A stretch of 64,000 bases of DNA from JAOEGB01 sp041262585 (GTDB lineage Bacteria > Actinomycetota > Actinomycetes > Streptosporangiales > Streptosporangiaceae), in contig NZ_JBGCBZ010000011.1 in assembly GCF_041262585.1 (NCBI RefSeq), positions 62,001 to 126,000 of the forward strand, read 5' to 3'. The translations under genes were made by a program, and so were the position numbers. Below the pieces are notes generated by a model. That model made no database searches, was not told the origin of the DNA, and saw only the letters and a list, made by a program, of their open reading frames with translations. Within the stretch, counting starts at the first letter, position 1. Every line of letters starts with the position of its first letter. Positions 8,643 to 16,613 of the stretch are shown here, in pieces.

Positions 8643-8894
8643 CGGCAGGCCGTACCAGACCGACGACACGACCTGGGGACCTGGGCGTTGAGCAAGGCGA
8701 TGGACGCGGCCAAGCTGCTCGACGGCGATGTGACGCGTGCCGTGGCCGACATCGCCCTCATGCTCGCCACCCCGCAGGAGGCACTGGCCGCGCCCGGCAT
8801 CGTCGAGCGCATCACCACCCTGGGCGGCGGCGCCGCCCGCTTCTCTTGCCACGGCCCTTCCCGTCCCGACCTCCTGGCCGCTCTCGCGGGCTAG
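8643..8894 (+). pseudogene. C-terminal fragment of FAD-dependent monooxygenase
   Basis: From 8697 the frame reads MDAAKLLDGDVTRAVADI, then a stretch ending LAAPGIVERITTLGGGAARF and a stop at 8894. This aligns along its length with the last ~65 residues of the flavoprotein at 12918-14339 (LDAAKLSHPDLLRALADV … ARPGLIDLIMTLGAEASRY). Just upstream, the +2 frame gives YQTDDTTW against YETGDPAW of the same protein, so a one-base shift occurred near 8683. The rest of the gene is gone, replaced by the IS. The paralogue 4 kb away shows what it was. Confidence 0.7.
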
Positions 8895-9622
8895 GACGGC
8901 CCCCTGGAACCGGCGGCCGGAGCGAGGGCGAAGCTGGCCGCCGCTTCCGCATGCAGCCGAGCGCTCGGGAAGAGCGGGATACCGATGTCCTGCTCACTGA
9001 TCAGGAGCTCGATTTCGGTGCAGCCGAGAATGACGCCTTCGACGCCCTCTGTCGTCAGTTCGGCGATGATCCGCGCGTAGGCGTCCCTGGAGGATTTCTT
9101 CAAAACTCCGCGCACCAGCTCCTCGAAGATCACATCGTGGATCAGCTCGCGCTGCTCACGCTCCGGCACGACGACGTCCAAGCCGTGCGCGGCCAGCCTG
9201 TCTCGATAAAAGGACTCCTCCATCGTGAAGCGAGTCCCCAGCAGGCCGACCTTGCGCATTTCCCTGGCGCGCACCTCGGCGCCCACGGCGTCCGCGATGT
9301 GGAGCACGGGGACATTCGCGGCCCGCGTAACCTCATCGGCCACCCGGTTGAAGGTGTTGCTGCAGATGAGCAGGACGTCGGCACCGGATTCCTCTAATTT
9401 CCTGCCGGCGTCGACGAGCAGCGAGCTCACCTCGCCCCAGCGGTCGGCGAATATGAGGTCTTCGACCGTCGTGTAATCGACCGACCAGATGAGGCTGTTG
9501 GCGGAATGGCTGCCACCCAGCCGCTCACGCACCCGCTGGTTGATGATCTGGTAGTAGATGACAGTCGACTCCCAGCTCAGCCCGCCGATCAGACCGATAG
9601 TACGCATGAGACTCCGTTTCAT
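8891..9622 (-). CDS. aspartate/glutamate racemase family protein
   Basis: A PLP-independent two-cysteine amino-acid racemase of the Asp/Glu/hydantoin family (YgeA-like), 243 residues. Seen: N-terminal RTIGLIGGLSWEST, first catalytic cysteine in LLICSNTFNR (family form CTNT), and second in EGVILGCTEIELL. The start ATG at 9622 overlaps the murF stop (ATGA), so its synthesis is coupled to MurF. Sharing an operon with MurF and a D-Ala-D-Ala-type ligase suggests it supplies a D-amino acid for a peptidoglycan stem peptide, possibly not D-Glu, since the housekeeping racemase MurI is a different branch. Substrate unproven. Confidence 0.85.
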   Translation of the reverse strand: MKRSLMRTIGLIGGLSWESTVIYYQIINQRVRERLGGSHSANSLIWSVDYTTVEDLIFADRWGEVSSLLVDAGRKLEESGADVLLICSNTFNRVADEVTRAANVPVLHIADAVGAEVRAREMRKVGLLGTRFTMEESFYRDRLAAHGLDVVVPEREQRELIHDVIFEELVRGVLKKSSRDAYARIIAELTTEGVEGVILGCTEIELLISEQDIGIPLFPSARLHAEAAASFALAPAAGSRGPS

Positions 9623-11013
9623 CGTTCAGGTACCGTCGCCTGTGCCAGCTCGCGTGCGCAGGCGCTGAGCCCGATCTCGCTGGACGCCTTGACCAGCACC
9701 ACGTCCCCCGGTTCGAGCAGCTCGGCGGCCAGGCTGACAGCCCCGGTCACGTCCTCGACCGTGACGACGGCGACGCCCAGGTTCGAGGACTCCGCCTCCT
9801 GCGCCATCGCGACGGGATCGCCGGGACCGACCGCGATCAGCACGTCCACGCCGAGCTCGGCCACGAGCCGGCCCACCTCCACGTGCCGGGAGCGCGAGGC
9901 GTCCGCCTGCTGCCCCATCGCGCCGAGCACGGCGACGGTACGGCGGGCGCCGGCCAGCGCCTTCAACGCCCGCAGCCCGGCCCGCATGGATTCGGGGTTG
10001 GCGTTGTAGGCGTCGTTCACGATGGTGACGCCGTCGGGGCGTTCGAGAATCTCCAACCGGCCCGCGGAGCGGCGCCTGGCCGCGTTCAGCCCGCTAGCGA
10101 TCTCGTCCGCGGAAAGGCCCCGAGTGACGGCGGCGGCCGCGGCGGCCAGGGCGTTGCTCACCTGGTGCTCGCCGATGAGGTCCAGCTTCACCCGGGCGCA
10201 GCCGGTGGGCGTCAGCAGCTCGAACGAAGCCCGCGCCCGGTCGTCCATCCGCACGTCGTCGGCGCGCACGTGCGCCCCGGCGGACCTGCCGTACATGACG
10301 ATCTGGGCTCGGGTGCGCCCTATCATGCCCACCACGTACGAGTCGTCGGCGTTGAGCAGCGCGAACCCGTCGGCGGGCAGCGCCTCCACCAGCTCCCCCT
10401 TGGCGGCGGCCACGTCTGCCAGGCCGCCTCCCATGCGCGCCACGTGTGCGGCGCCGACGTTGAGGACCACGCCGACCTGCGGCGGAGCGATCCGGGTGAG
10501 ATAGGTCAGGTCCCCCTTGCGTCCGGCGCCCATCTCCAGAACCAGATATCTGGTCGCGGCATCGGCACGCAGGACGGTGAGCGGCAACCCGAGCTCGTTG
10601 TTGAACGACCTGTCGGTGGCGATCGTCGGCGCGTGCCGTTCGAGCACCTGGGCCAGCAGGTCCTTGGTCGTGGTCTTGCCCACGGAGCCGGTCAGGGCGA
10701 TCACGGTCGGGCTGATGTGGCCGAGCACGCACCTGGCCAGCCGGCCGAGCGCCAGCTGGACGTCCTCGACCACGAGGGCGGGCACGCCCACGGGACGGGA
10801 GGCCAGCACGGCGACGGCGCCGCCGGCGACCGCCTTGGCCGCGTAGTCGTGGCCGTCGACGCGGGCGCCGGCCGTGGCGGCGAACAGGCCGCCCGGCACG
10901 ACCTCGCGGGAGTCGACGGCCGAGGGCGCCGTCACCAGCGCGTCCGGGTCCTGGACGTCATGCAGGCCGGCTTCGAGAAACCGCGCGATCTCGCTCAGCT
11001 TCATGGGGATCAT
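9619..11013 (-). CDS. murF: UDP-MurNAc-tripeptide:D-Ala-D-Ala ligase (MurF)
   Basis: Cytoplasmic ligase that adds the terminal D-dipeptide to the UDP-MurNAc stem. It has 464 residues with three Mur-ligase domains: N-terminal substrate domain, central ATPase with P-loop GSVGKTTTKD (usual MurF form GSSGKTSTKD) and FNNELGLPLTVL, and a C-terminal domain starting NDAYNANPESM. The start ATG 11013 overlaps the ddl stop (ATGA). It is not next to division and cell-wall genes, so it is probably a second copy dedicated to an accessory pathway (inference). The P-loop Val instead of Ser is a mild deviation. Confidence 0.92.
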   Translation of the reverse strand: MIPMKLSEIARFLEAGLHDVQDPDALVTAPSAVDSREVVPGGLFAATAGARVDGHDYAAKAVAGGAVAVLASRPVGVPALVVEDVQLALGRLARCVLGHISPTVIALTGSVGKTTTKDLLAQVLERHAPTIATDRSFNNELGLPLTVLRADAATRYLVLEMGAGRKGDLTYLTRIAPPQVGVVLNVGAAHVARMGGGLADVAAAKGELVEALPADGFALLNADDSYVVGMIGRTRAQIVMYGRSAGAHVRADDVRMDDRARASFELLTPTGCARVKLDLIGEHQVSNALAAAAAAVTRGLSADEIASGLNAARRRSAGRLEILERPDGVTIVNDAYNANPESMRAGLRALKALAGARRTVAVLGAMGQQADASRSRHVEVGRLVAELGVDVLIAVGPGDPVAMAQEAESSNLGVAVVTVEDVTGAVSLAAELLEPGDVVLVKASSEIGLSACARELAQATVPER

Positions 11014-11972
11014 GAGCCACTCCTCGCGAACGCCAGGTCGATGAGGCGTCGCAGCAGGTCGCGGTAGGGCACGCCGCTCGCCGCCCAGGACTTGGCATAG
11101 ACCGAACGCGGGGTGAAGCCGGGCATGGTGTTGATCTCCAGCACGTACAGACGTCCCGTGTCCTGCTCGTAGAGGAAGTCGACGCGGGACAGGCCGTAGC
11201 CGCCGATCGCGCGGAAGGCGCGCAGGGCCAGCTCGCGCGCGTCCTCGGCCACCCGTTCCGGCAGCGCAGCCGGGATGGTGGCGATGTCCGCCCGGCTGAG
11301 GTACTTGGCCTCGTAGTCGAGCCACGCGCCGCGCACATTGAGCTCGCCGGGCACCGAAGCCAGCGGGTCGTCGTAGCCGCCGAGCACGCCGCAGATGAGC
11401 TCGCGCGCGTTCACGCCTTGCTCGACGATGACCACCCGGTCGTGGGTGAACGCCAGCTCGACGCCCGCGCGAAGCTCCTCCATGGAGGTGACCCGGGAGA
11501 TGCCGATGGAGGAGCCCATGTTGGCCGGTTTGACGTACATCGGCCAGTCGAGCGACTTCACCACGCTCCAGAGATCGGTCGTGGTGCGCCATTCGTGCTC
11601 GGTGAACCACACGTGCGGCGTGACGGGAATGTTCTCGGCCAGGAAGGCGCGTCGCATCGCCACCTTGTCCATGGCCACGGCCGAGGCGAGGACGCCGCAG
11701 CCCACGTAGGGGATGCCCAGCGTCTCCAGGTGCCCCTGCAGGACGCCGTCCTCGCCGAACGGCCCGTGCAGCACGGGGAAGACCACGTCGGCCAGGTCGC
11801 GGCGCAGCTCCACCGGCCACCTGCCCTGCCTGTCGATGATGATGGCGATGGGCTCGTACAGGTCCCTCGGCAGGGCGTTGAGGACCGCCTGCGCCGATTG
11901 CAAGGACACCTCGTGCTCGGCGGACGGCCCGCCTGCCAGCACGGCCACCCGCAGGCGTTGGGTCACGATCAA
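11010..11972 (-). CDS. ddl: D-alanine--D-alanine (D-Ala-D-X) ligase
   Basis: ATP-grasp ligase that joins D-Ala to a second D-residue, first gene of the ddl-murF-racemase operon. It has 320 residues with EHEVSLQSA, VLHGPFGEDG, the ATP-grasp lid KPANMGSSIGIS and the metal-binding YVLEINTMPGF. The omega-loop segment WLDYEAKYLS keeps the Tyr/Glu/Lys pattern of D-Ala-D-Ala ligases, unlike VanA/VanB depsipeptide ligases, so D-Ala-D-Ala is the first guess. The start is TTG 11972, or GTG 11966 with AGAAAGG upstream; I cannot decide. No VanH or VanX gene is adjacent. Confidence 0.9.
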   Translation of the reverse strand: MIVTQRLRVAVLAGGPSAEHEVSLQSAQAVLNALPRDLYEPIAIIIDRQGRWPVELRRDLADVVFPVLHGPFGEDGVLQGHLETLGIPYVGCGVLASAVAMDKVAMRRAFLAENIPVTPHVWFTEHEWRTTTDLWSVVKSLDWPMYVKPANMGSSIGISRVTSMEELRAGVELAFTHDRVVIVEQGVNARELICGVLGGYDDPLASVPGELNVRGAWLDYEAKYLSRADIATIPAALPERVAEDARELALRAFRAIGGYGLSRVDFLYEQDTGRLYVLEINTMPGFTPRSVYAKSWAASGVPYRDLLRRLIDLAFARSGS

Positions 11973-12197
11973 TCAGCCTTTCTCTCTTGCCGTGGGGGAC
12001 GGCGCCGCCGGTCAGCACGACGGCGATGTCCGGGCCGGCCCGCGTGTTCTGTCAACGTGTCTTCGAGCGTCGACTCATCGGCTGATCAGTTCCCATGCCA
12101 TTTGCTGTCCACTTGCCGATCGGGGTCGTCGCCGTCAAGCCGCTTACTCGTCGAGCACTGGTGCGGCTGCGCCGTGCGGGAGCATGAGCAGCACCTG

Positions 12198-12236
12198 CTA
12201 GACGTACTGCTGGGTGATGCTGGAACCGCCCTGGCT
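12198..12236 (-). pseudogene. 13-codon scrap of a penicillin-binding protein glycosyltransferase
   Basis: Reading leftward in the frame of 12236, the codons give SQGGSSITQQYV and a stop. GGSxITQQ is conserved motif 3 of the GT51 peptidoglycan glycosyltransferase domain of class A penicillin-binding proteins, and QGGSTITQQYV is its usual actinobacterial form. Nothing else of the ~700-residue protein is present. It abuts the livH remnant, so this is a recombination joint. The match is short but highly specific. Confidence 0.5.
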
Positions 12237-12841
12237 CACCCCGCCCGAGGAGACGCAGCACGAAGACCCAGACGTAGTCGTACTGGGCTCCTCCCCAGGC
12301 GTACTGCCCGGCCAGGGACTTCACGAGGCCGATGTAGAAGGCGCCGAGCATGGCGCCGCGGCCAGGAGCGGTGAGACGACCACGGCCAGCACGCCGGTCC
12401 ACAGGACGATCACCGACCCCAGGACGAGCCAGGAGTCGACGAAGGGCGGGGGCACGGCAGCGGCGCGGTGGCACCCGGGTAGAAGACCCGGACCACCTCC
12501 TGCAGCAGGATCGACACTCCGAGGGCCGTGATCAGCGGTGCCAGCCTGTGCGCGTCGCGCAACGGCCGGTAGGCCAGCCGCTTCATCAGAACCGCGACGG
12601 TCACGGACACGGTGACCGCCGCGACGCACAGCATCGGAAGCGCCACGTACCACGGCACTCCTTCGGGCAGCAGGTACACGTAGGCGAAGTGGGCGCCGAA
12701 CGCCCCCACCATAAACACCTCACCGTGCGCGAAGTTGATCAGCTGGACGATGCCGTAGACCATGGTGTAGCCGAGCGCGATGAGTCCGATCAGCGCGCCG
12801 AGCACAAGGCCGTTGACGATCTGCTGGGCCAGGGTCGCCAC
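12237..12841 (-). pseudogene. degenerate branched-chain amino acid permease (LivH)
   Basis: From GTG 12841 the frame reads LAQQIVNGLVLGALIGLIAL, then INFAHGEVFMVGAF and YRPLRDAHRLAPLITALGVS, the diagnostic LivH permease sequence. It leaves frame near 12465 and continues in other frames (VDSWLVLGSVIVLWTG, then AMLGAFYIGLVKSLAGQYAWGG) before joining unrelated sequence near 12240. At least two frameshifts are needed. No LivM, LivG, LivF or binding protein is nearby, so this is a stranded, non-functional piece. Confidence 0.75.
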
Positions 12842-12917
12842 AGGTCACTTCGCCTCGAACTGACCGCTCCGGTAGCGCACGCCGACGCGTGAAGTGCGCC
12901 CGCGGCGAAGCCGACCG

Positions 12918-14339
12918 TCAGCTGATGGCGGTCAGCAGCTTGCGGCGGAAGATGCCGGGTGCGGGGTAGCGGGAGGCTTCGGCACCCAGGGTCATGATCA
13001 GGTCGATGAGGCCGGGCCGGGCCAGGACCTGCTCGGCAGGCTCCAGCATCGAGCCCACGTCGGCGAGGGCCCGCAGCAGGTCGGGGTGGGAGAGCTTGGC
13101 CGCATCGAGAGCCCTGATGACGTGCCAGGCCGGGTCGCCGGTTTCGTACTGCTCGCCGCGGAGCGCGGCGTCGATCTCGGCGAGCCGGTGGGCGTCCCAG
13201 TCGCGCAGCGCCCGGTAGTAGGGCGCGGCTGTGGTCTCCAGCGCCTCAGCGAAGACCAAGGCCAGCTTGACGGGGTCGCCCGCGTCCACTGTGTCGATCG
13301 CCTCCCGCAGCAGAGCGCCCTGCACCAGGCCCATCGACAGCCCCAGCCCGAACGTGGTGTTCGTCGTCGCCCAGGCGTCGCCCAGGGCGAGCAGACCCGT
13401 CACGACGGGGAGCCCGTCGGCGACCAGGTCGCGCCGCCTGGCGTGCCCGGCCGACATGACCTGCACGCCGGTGATCGGCTCGCCGTGCCGCGCCCAGTGG
13501 GTGAACTCCGGGAAGAGCTCGATCGCGCGGTCCCAGGCGTCCACCTCGCGCAGGGCCCGCAGATCGCGGTCGCGGCTGGAGGCCACAAGGATCAGGGACC
13601 AGGTGCCGTTGTCGCCGGGGAGGGTGCCCGCGGTGACGGTCTCCTGGTGGATGAGGGGCCAGTGCACCGCTTCCGGCAGCCCTTGGCCGCTGTCGCAGTA
13701 GTGCCGGGCGTAGTAGATGAACCCGGCCTCGGCCCGCTCCTCGGTGTCGCGGATCGGGCCGAGGTCGGCGAGCATCCTGGGGATCTGCGAATTCCGGCCG
13801 CTCGCGTCCACGATCAGGTCGGCGTGAAGCACCTCGCCGTCGCGGGTCTCGACCCCGGCGACGTGCGGCACGCCGGGCAGCCGTTCACTGCCGGAAACAA
13901 GCCGTGCGACGCCGTCGCCCCGCCGGACGGTGACCCCAGCGGTGCGTGCGGTGACGGTGGCCAGCGCGAACTCCAGGACCGGCCGGCGGGCGGCCATCGT
14001 CTCGTAACGCTCGTCCCCAGCGAGCCTGCCCCCCACGGCAGGCACGCTCCATGCTCCGCCGAGCATGTTGTGCCGCCTGCCGCCCGCCGCGTCCATCTCG
14101 GCGACCACCTCGGGCAGCTCCAGCGCCAGCAGGGCCAGTGCGCGAGGCATCATCACATGGGGCAGATGGAACTGGCTCACCCCCGGCCGCTTCCAGGACG
14201 TCCACGCCTCCTGGCCTGTCGAGGGCACCTCGGCGGGATCGCGCTCCAGTACGGTGACCCGATGGCCCCGCCCGGCGAGCAGCATCGCGGTGGCGAGTCC
14301 GGTCGGCCCGGCTCCTATAACGATAACGTTCATGGTCAT
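12918..14339 (-). CDS. FAD-dependent monooxygenase/oxidoreductase
   Basis: A 473-residue flavoprotein of the PHBH/halogenase-like fold. N-terminal dinucleotide motif VIVIGAGPTGLATAMLLAG is followed by an Arg/Glu FAD pattern (VLERD). A second FAD motif appears as LALGDAWATTNTTFGLGLSMG. The C-terminal ~65 residues match the broken gene end at 8643-8894, so the genome once had two copies within 6 kb. Close relatives include tailoring hydroxylases of secondary metabolism, but no biosynthetic genes adjoin it. Start ATG 14339 or 14333; no clear ribosome site. Confidence 0.82.
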   Translation of the reverse strand: MTMNVIVIGAGPTGLATAMLLAGRGHRVTVLERDPAEVPSTGQEAWTSWKRPGVSQFHLPHVMMPRALALLALELPEVVAEMDAAGGRRHNMLGGAWSVPAVGGRLAGDERYETMAARRPVLEFALATVTARTAGVTVRRGDGVARLVSGSERLPGVPHVAGVETRDGEVLHADLIVDASGRNSQIPRMLADLGPIRDTEERAEAGFIYYARHYCDSGQGLPEAVHWPLIHQETVTAGTLPGDNGTWSLILVASSRDRDLRALREVDAWDRAIELFPEFTHWARHGEPITGVQVMSAGHARRRDLVADGLPVVTGLLALGDAWATTNTTFGLGLSMGLVQGALLREAIDTVDAGDPVKLALVFAEALETTAAPYYRALRDWDAHRLAEIDAALRGEQYETGDPAWHVIRALDAAKLSHPDLLRALADVGSMLEPAEQVLARPGLIDLIMTLGAEASRYPAPGIFRRKLLTAIS

Positions 14340-14499
14340 TTGATCACGATCCCGCCGGTAACCGCCCGTTTACCAGGCCAGGCGGTGTCCACTTTCCAGC
14401 CATCCGTCGCCTGATAAGGCGGGGGAACAGCCGCACAATTCAACGTGTTACGGGCGTCGAACTGATCGTCCGCGGCATCAGTGACCGCCTCGCGCCATT

Positions 14500-15468
14500 T
14501 CACGGGATCAGCAGGGTCTTGCCGAGTGCTGTCCGCGCGGCGATGGCGGCGTGGGCGTCGGCGGCGCGCTCCAGCGGGAACGTCTGGCCGATGGCCGGTC
14601 GCAGTCGTCCCGCGGCGCCGTCGGCCAGCGCCTGCACCGACATCTCGTGCATGGCGGCGAGCGAGGGGAACACCGCCCCCATCGGCACCAGGGTGACGCC
14701 CCGCGAAGCCGCCTCCTCCTCGGCGACCTGGGTCATCGTCCCGCTGCCCGCGCCGAACGCGATGAACCGGCCGCCCGGCGCGACCAGCTCGAAGCTGCCG
14801 CGCCCGATCGCGCCGCCGATCGCCTCACACGCGACGTCCACTCCCTTATCGCCGGTCGCCTCCCGTACGCGGTCCTCCCAGCCGGGCAAGGTGTAGTCGA
14901 TCGCGACGTCGGCGCCCCGCTCGGCGGCGAGGGCGAGCTTGGGTGCGGAGCTCGCGGTCGCCACCACGCGCGCGCCGGCCCGCTTGGCGATCTGGATCAG
15001 CAGGCTGCCGACGCCGCCGCCCGCAGCCCCGATCAGCACCCACTCCCCCGGCTTCGGCGCGACGGCGCGGGCGATGCCCAGTGCCGTGCGTCCGTCGTTG
15101 AGCAGGCCGACCGCGTCCTCGAAGCCGAGCCCGTCCGGGATCGGGATCACCATGGCCGCGTTCACCGCGACCTTCTCCGCATAGCCGCCCGACCCCCCGG
15201 TCGTGGTGGCAACCCGCCGCCCCACCAGCGCGGGGTCGGCGTCCGGCCCCACCGCCACGACCGTACCCGCCACGCCATTGCCCTGAATGACCGGCAGCGC
15301 AGGCAGTGGCATGGGCGCCGAACCGGAGCGCACCAGCGTCTCTATGTACGTGATGCCGATGGCCGCCGCCTCGACGAGAACCTGTCCCTCACCCGGCACC
15401 GGATCCGGAGTCTCCTCGGCCACCAGCACCTCGGGCCCACCGAACTCTCTCAACCACACGGCACGCAT
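14500..15468 (-). CDS. zinc-independent quinone oxidoreductase (MDR family)
   Basis: NADPH:quinone oxidoreductase-type medium-chain reductase, 322 residues. The N-terminal GroES-like fold (AVWLREFGGPEVLVAEETPDP) is followed by a Rossmann motif VLIGAAGGGVGSLLIQIAK and the QOR-type GDKGVDVACEAIGG. It lacks the cysteine ligands of zinc alcohol dehydrogenases. AAGGAGAG lies just before ATG 15468, supporting the start. It may be a lone detoxification enzyme; the next gene upstream ends about 140 bases away on the same strand. Confidence 0.88.
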   Translation of the reverse strand: MRAVWLREFGGPEVLVAEETPDPVPGEGQVLVEAAAIGITYIETLVRSGSAPMPLPALPVIQGNGVAGTVVAVGPDADPALVGRRVATTTGGSGGYAEKVAVNAAMVIPIPDGLGFEDAVGLLNDGRTALGIARAVAPKPGEWVLIGAAGGGVGSLLIQIAKRAGARVVATASSAPKLALAAERGADVAIDYTLPGWEDRVREATGDKGVDVACEAIGGAIGRGSFELVAPGGRFIAFGAGSGTMTQVAEEEAASRGVTLVPMGAVFPSLAAMHEMSVQALADGAAGRLRPAIGQTFPLERAADAHAAIAARTALGKTLLIP

Positions 15469-15607
15469 CTATGTCTCTCCTTTTGTTTGTTTGAAAGGAA
15501 TTAAATGTCCAGAAGTGGGCTGTCCGTCCGGAAGCCCAGATAGTGGCCATTTCCTGGCCAGTCACCTGGGACGCCCGGTGGCGGGCGGCCTGCCGAGTAC
15601 TTTCGTG

Positions 15608-16486
15608 TCAGCGGCTCAGGAGTTCGCGAAGCTCCGCGGTGATCTGCTGGGGGGCCTCTTCGGCCATGAAGTGGCCGTGGCTGACGGTGGTGTGCCGCAG
15701 GTCCGGCGCCCAGGCGCTCCACAGGGCTGCCGCGTCGAAGCCGAGGGCGGCGCCCCAGTCCTGCTGGAGCACGGTGACCGGCATACGTAGCCGGTTGCCG
15801 GCGTCCCGGTCGGCCTGGTCGTGGGCGACGTCGATGCCGGCGGAGGCGCGGTAGTCGGCCACGATCGAGGGCACCGCGTCGCGGCAGGCCTCCAGGTAGG
15901 CGGCGCGGACGTCGGCGGGGATGGCCTGCGGGTCGTTGGTCCAGATGTCGAGGAAGTGGCCGAAGAAGGCGTCCGGGCTGGCGGCGATCATCTGCTCGGG
16001 CAGGCCCGGGGGCTGGGCCATCAGGAAGAGGTGGAACCCGACGGCGGCGGTGACACCGTGGAGCACCTCCCACATGTCCAGGGTGGGGAGCACGTCCAGG
16101 CTGGCCAGGTGAGTGATCGTCTCGGGGTGGTCGAGTCCGGCGCGGATGGTGACCAGGGCGCCGCGGTCGTGCCCGGCCAGCGCGAAGCGCTCGTGCCCCA
16201 GCGCGCGGGCCAAGGCGACGATGTCCGCGGCCATCGTGCGCTTGGCGTAGGTCTCCGGACCGGTCTCGGCCGGCTTGTCACTGACGCCGTAACCGCGCAG
16301 GTCGGGACAGATCACGGTGTGGTCGGCCGCGAGGTCGGCGGCGACGTGCCGCCACATCAGGTGGGTCTGGGGGAAGCCGTGCAGCAGCACGATCGGGGTG
16401 CCCGAGCCGCCGACGGCCGCGTTCAGGGACACGCCCTCGGCGACCGGGACGCGGTGGTAGTCGAAGCCGGAGATGGTCGGTGCCAT
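15608..16486 (-). CDS. alpha/beta hydrolase, haloacetate dehalogenase/epoxide hydrolase branch
   Basis: 292-residue alpha/beta hydrolase with oxyanion motif HGFPQTHLMW, nucleophile Asp107 in GHDRGA, acid candidate Asp131 (24 residues later, the same spacing as the triad of fluoroacetate dehalogenase) and catalytic His272 in SHGHFM. PDLRGYGVSDKP is typical of the dehalogenase/epoxide-hydrolase group. The second substrate-binding Arg of fluoroacetate dehalogenases (four residues after the nucleophile) is Leu here, so fluoroacetate itself is doubtful. It is divergent from the SARP-type regulator at 16614 across 127 bp, which suggests local control. GGGAG precedes ATG 16486. Confidence 0.85.
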   Translation of the reverse strand: MAPTISGFDYHRVPVAEGVSLNAAVGGSGTPIVLLHGFPQTHLMWRHVAADLAADHTVICPDLRGYGVSDKPAETGPETYAKRTMAADIVALARALGHERFALAGHDRGALVTIRAGLDHPETITHLASLDVLPTLDMWEVLHGVTAAVGFHLFLMAQPPGLPEQMIAASPDAFFGHFLDIWTNDPQAIPADVRAAYLEACRDAVPSIVADYRASAGIDVAHDQADRDAGNRLRMPVTVLQQDWGAALGFDAAALWSAWAPDLRHTTVSHGHFMAEEAPQQITAELRELLSR

Positions 16487-16613
16487 GGGGTGTTGCTCCC
16501 ATCGGTTGCCGGAGACGCCCGCCGATCGGTGGACATCGTCGAGCCTGCCGGACGCGAATCAGCATCCGGTCAGCGCGTACCGTGGCGGCTAGAGGAGAGC
16601 GCGGGAGGTGAGG

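Noticed and set aside
9619..11972. VanHAX-type glycopeptide resistance operon
   Set aside because: The ligase keeps the D-Ala-D-Ala-type YEAKY loop, and there is no VanH dehydrogenase or VanX dipeptidase nearby.
12894..14414. Long plus-strand open frame opposite the flavoprotein gene
   Set aside because: It is an antisense shadow created by high GC at third codon positions; composition (Arg/Gly/Pro/His-rich) and lack of motifs show it is not a gene.
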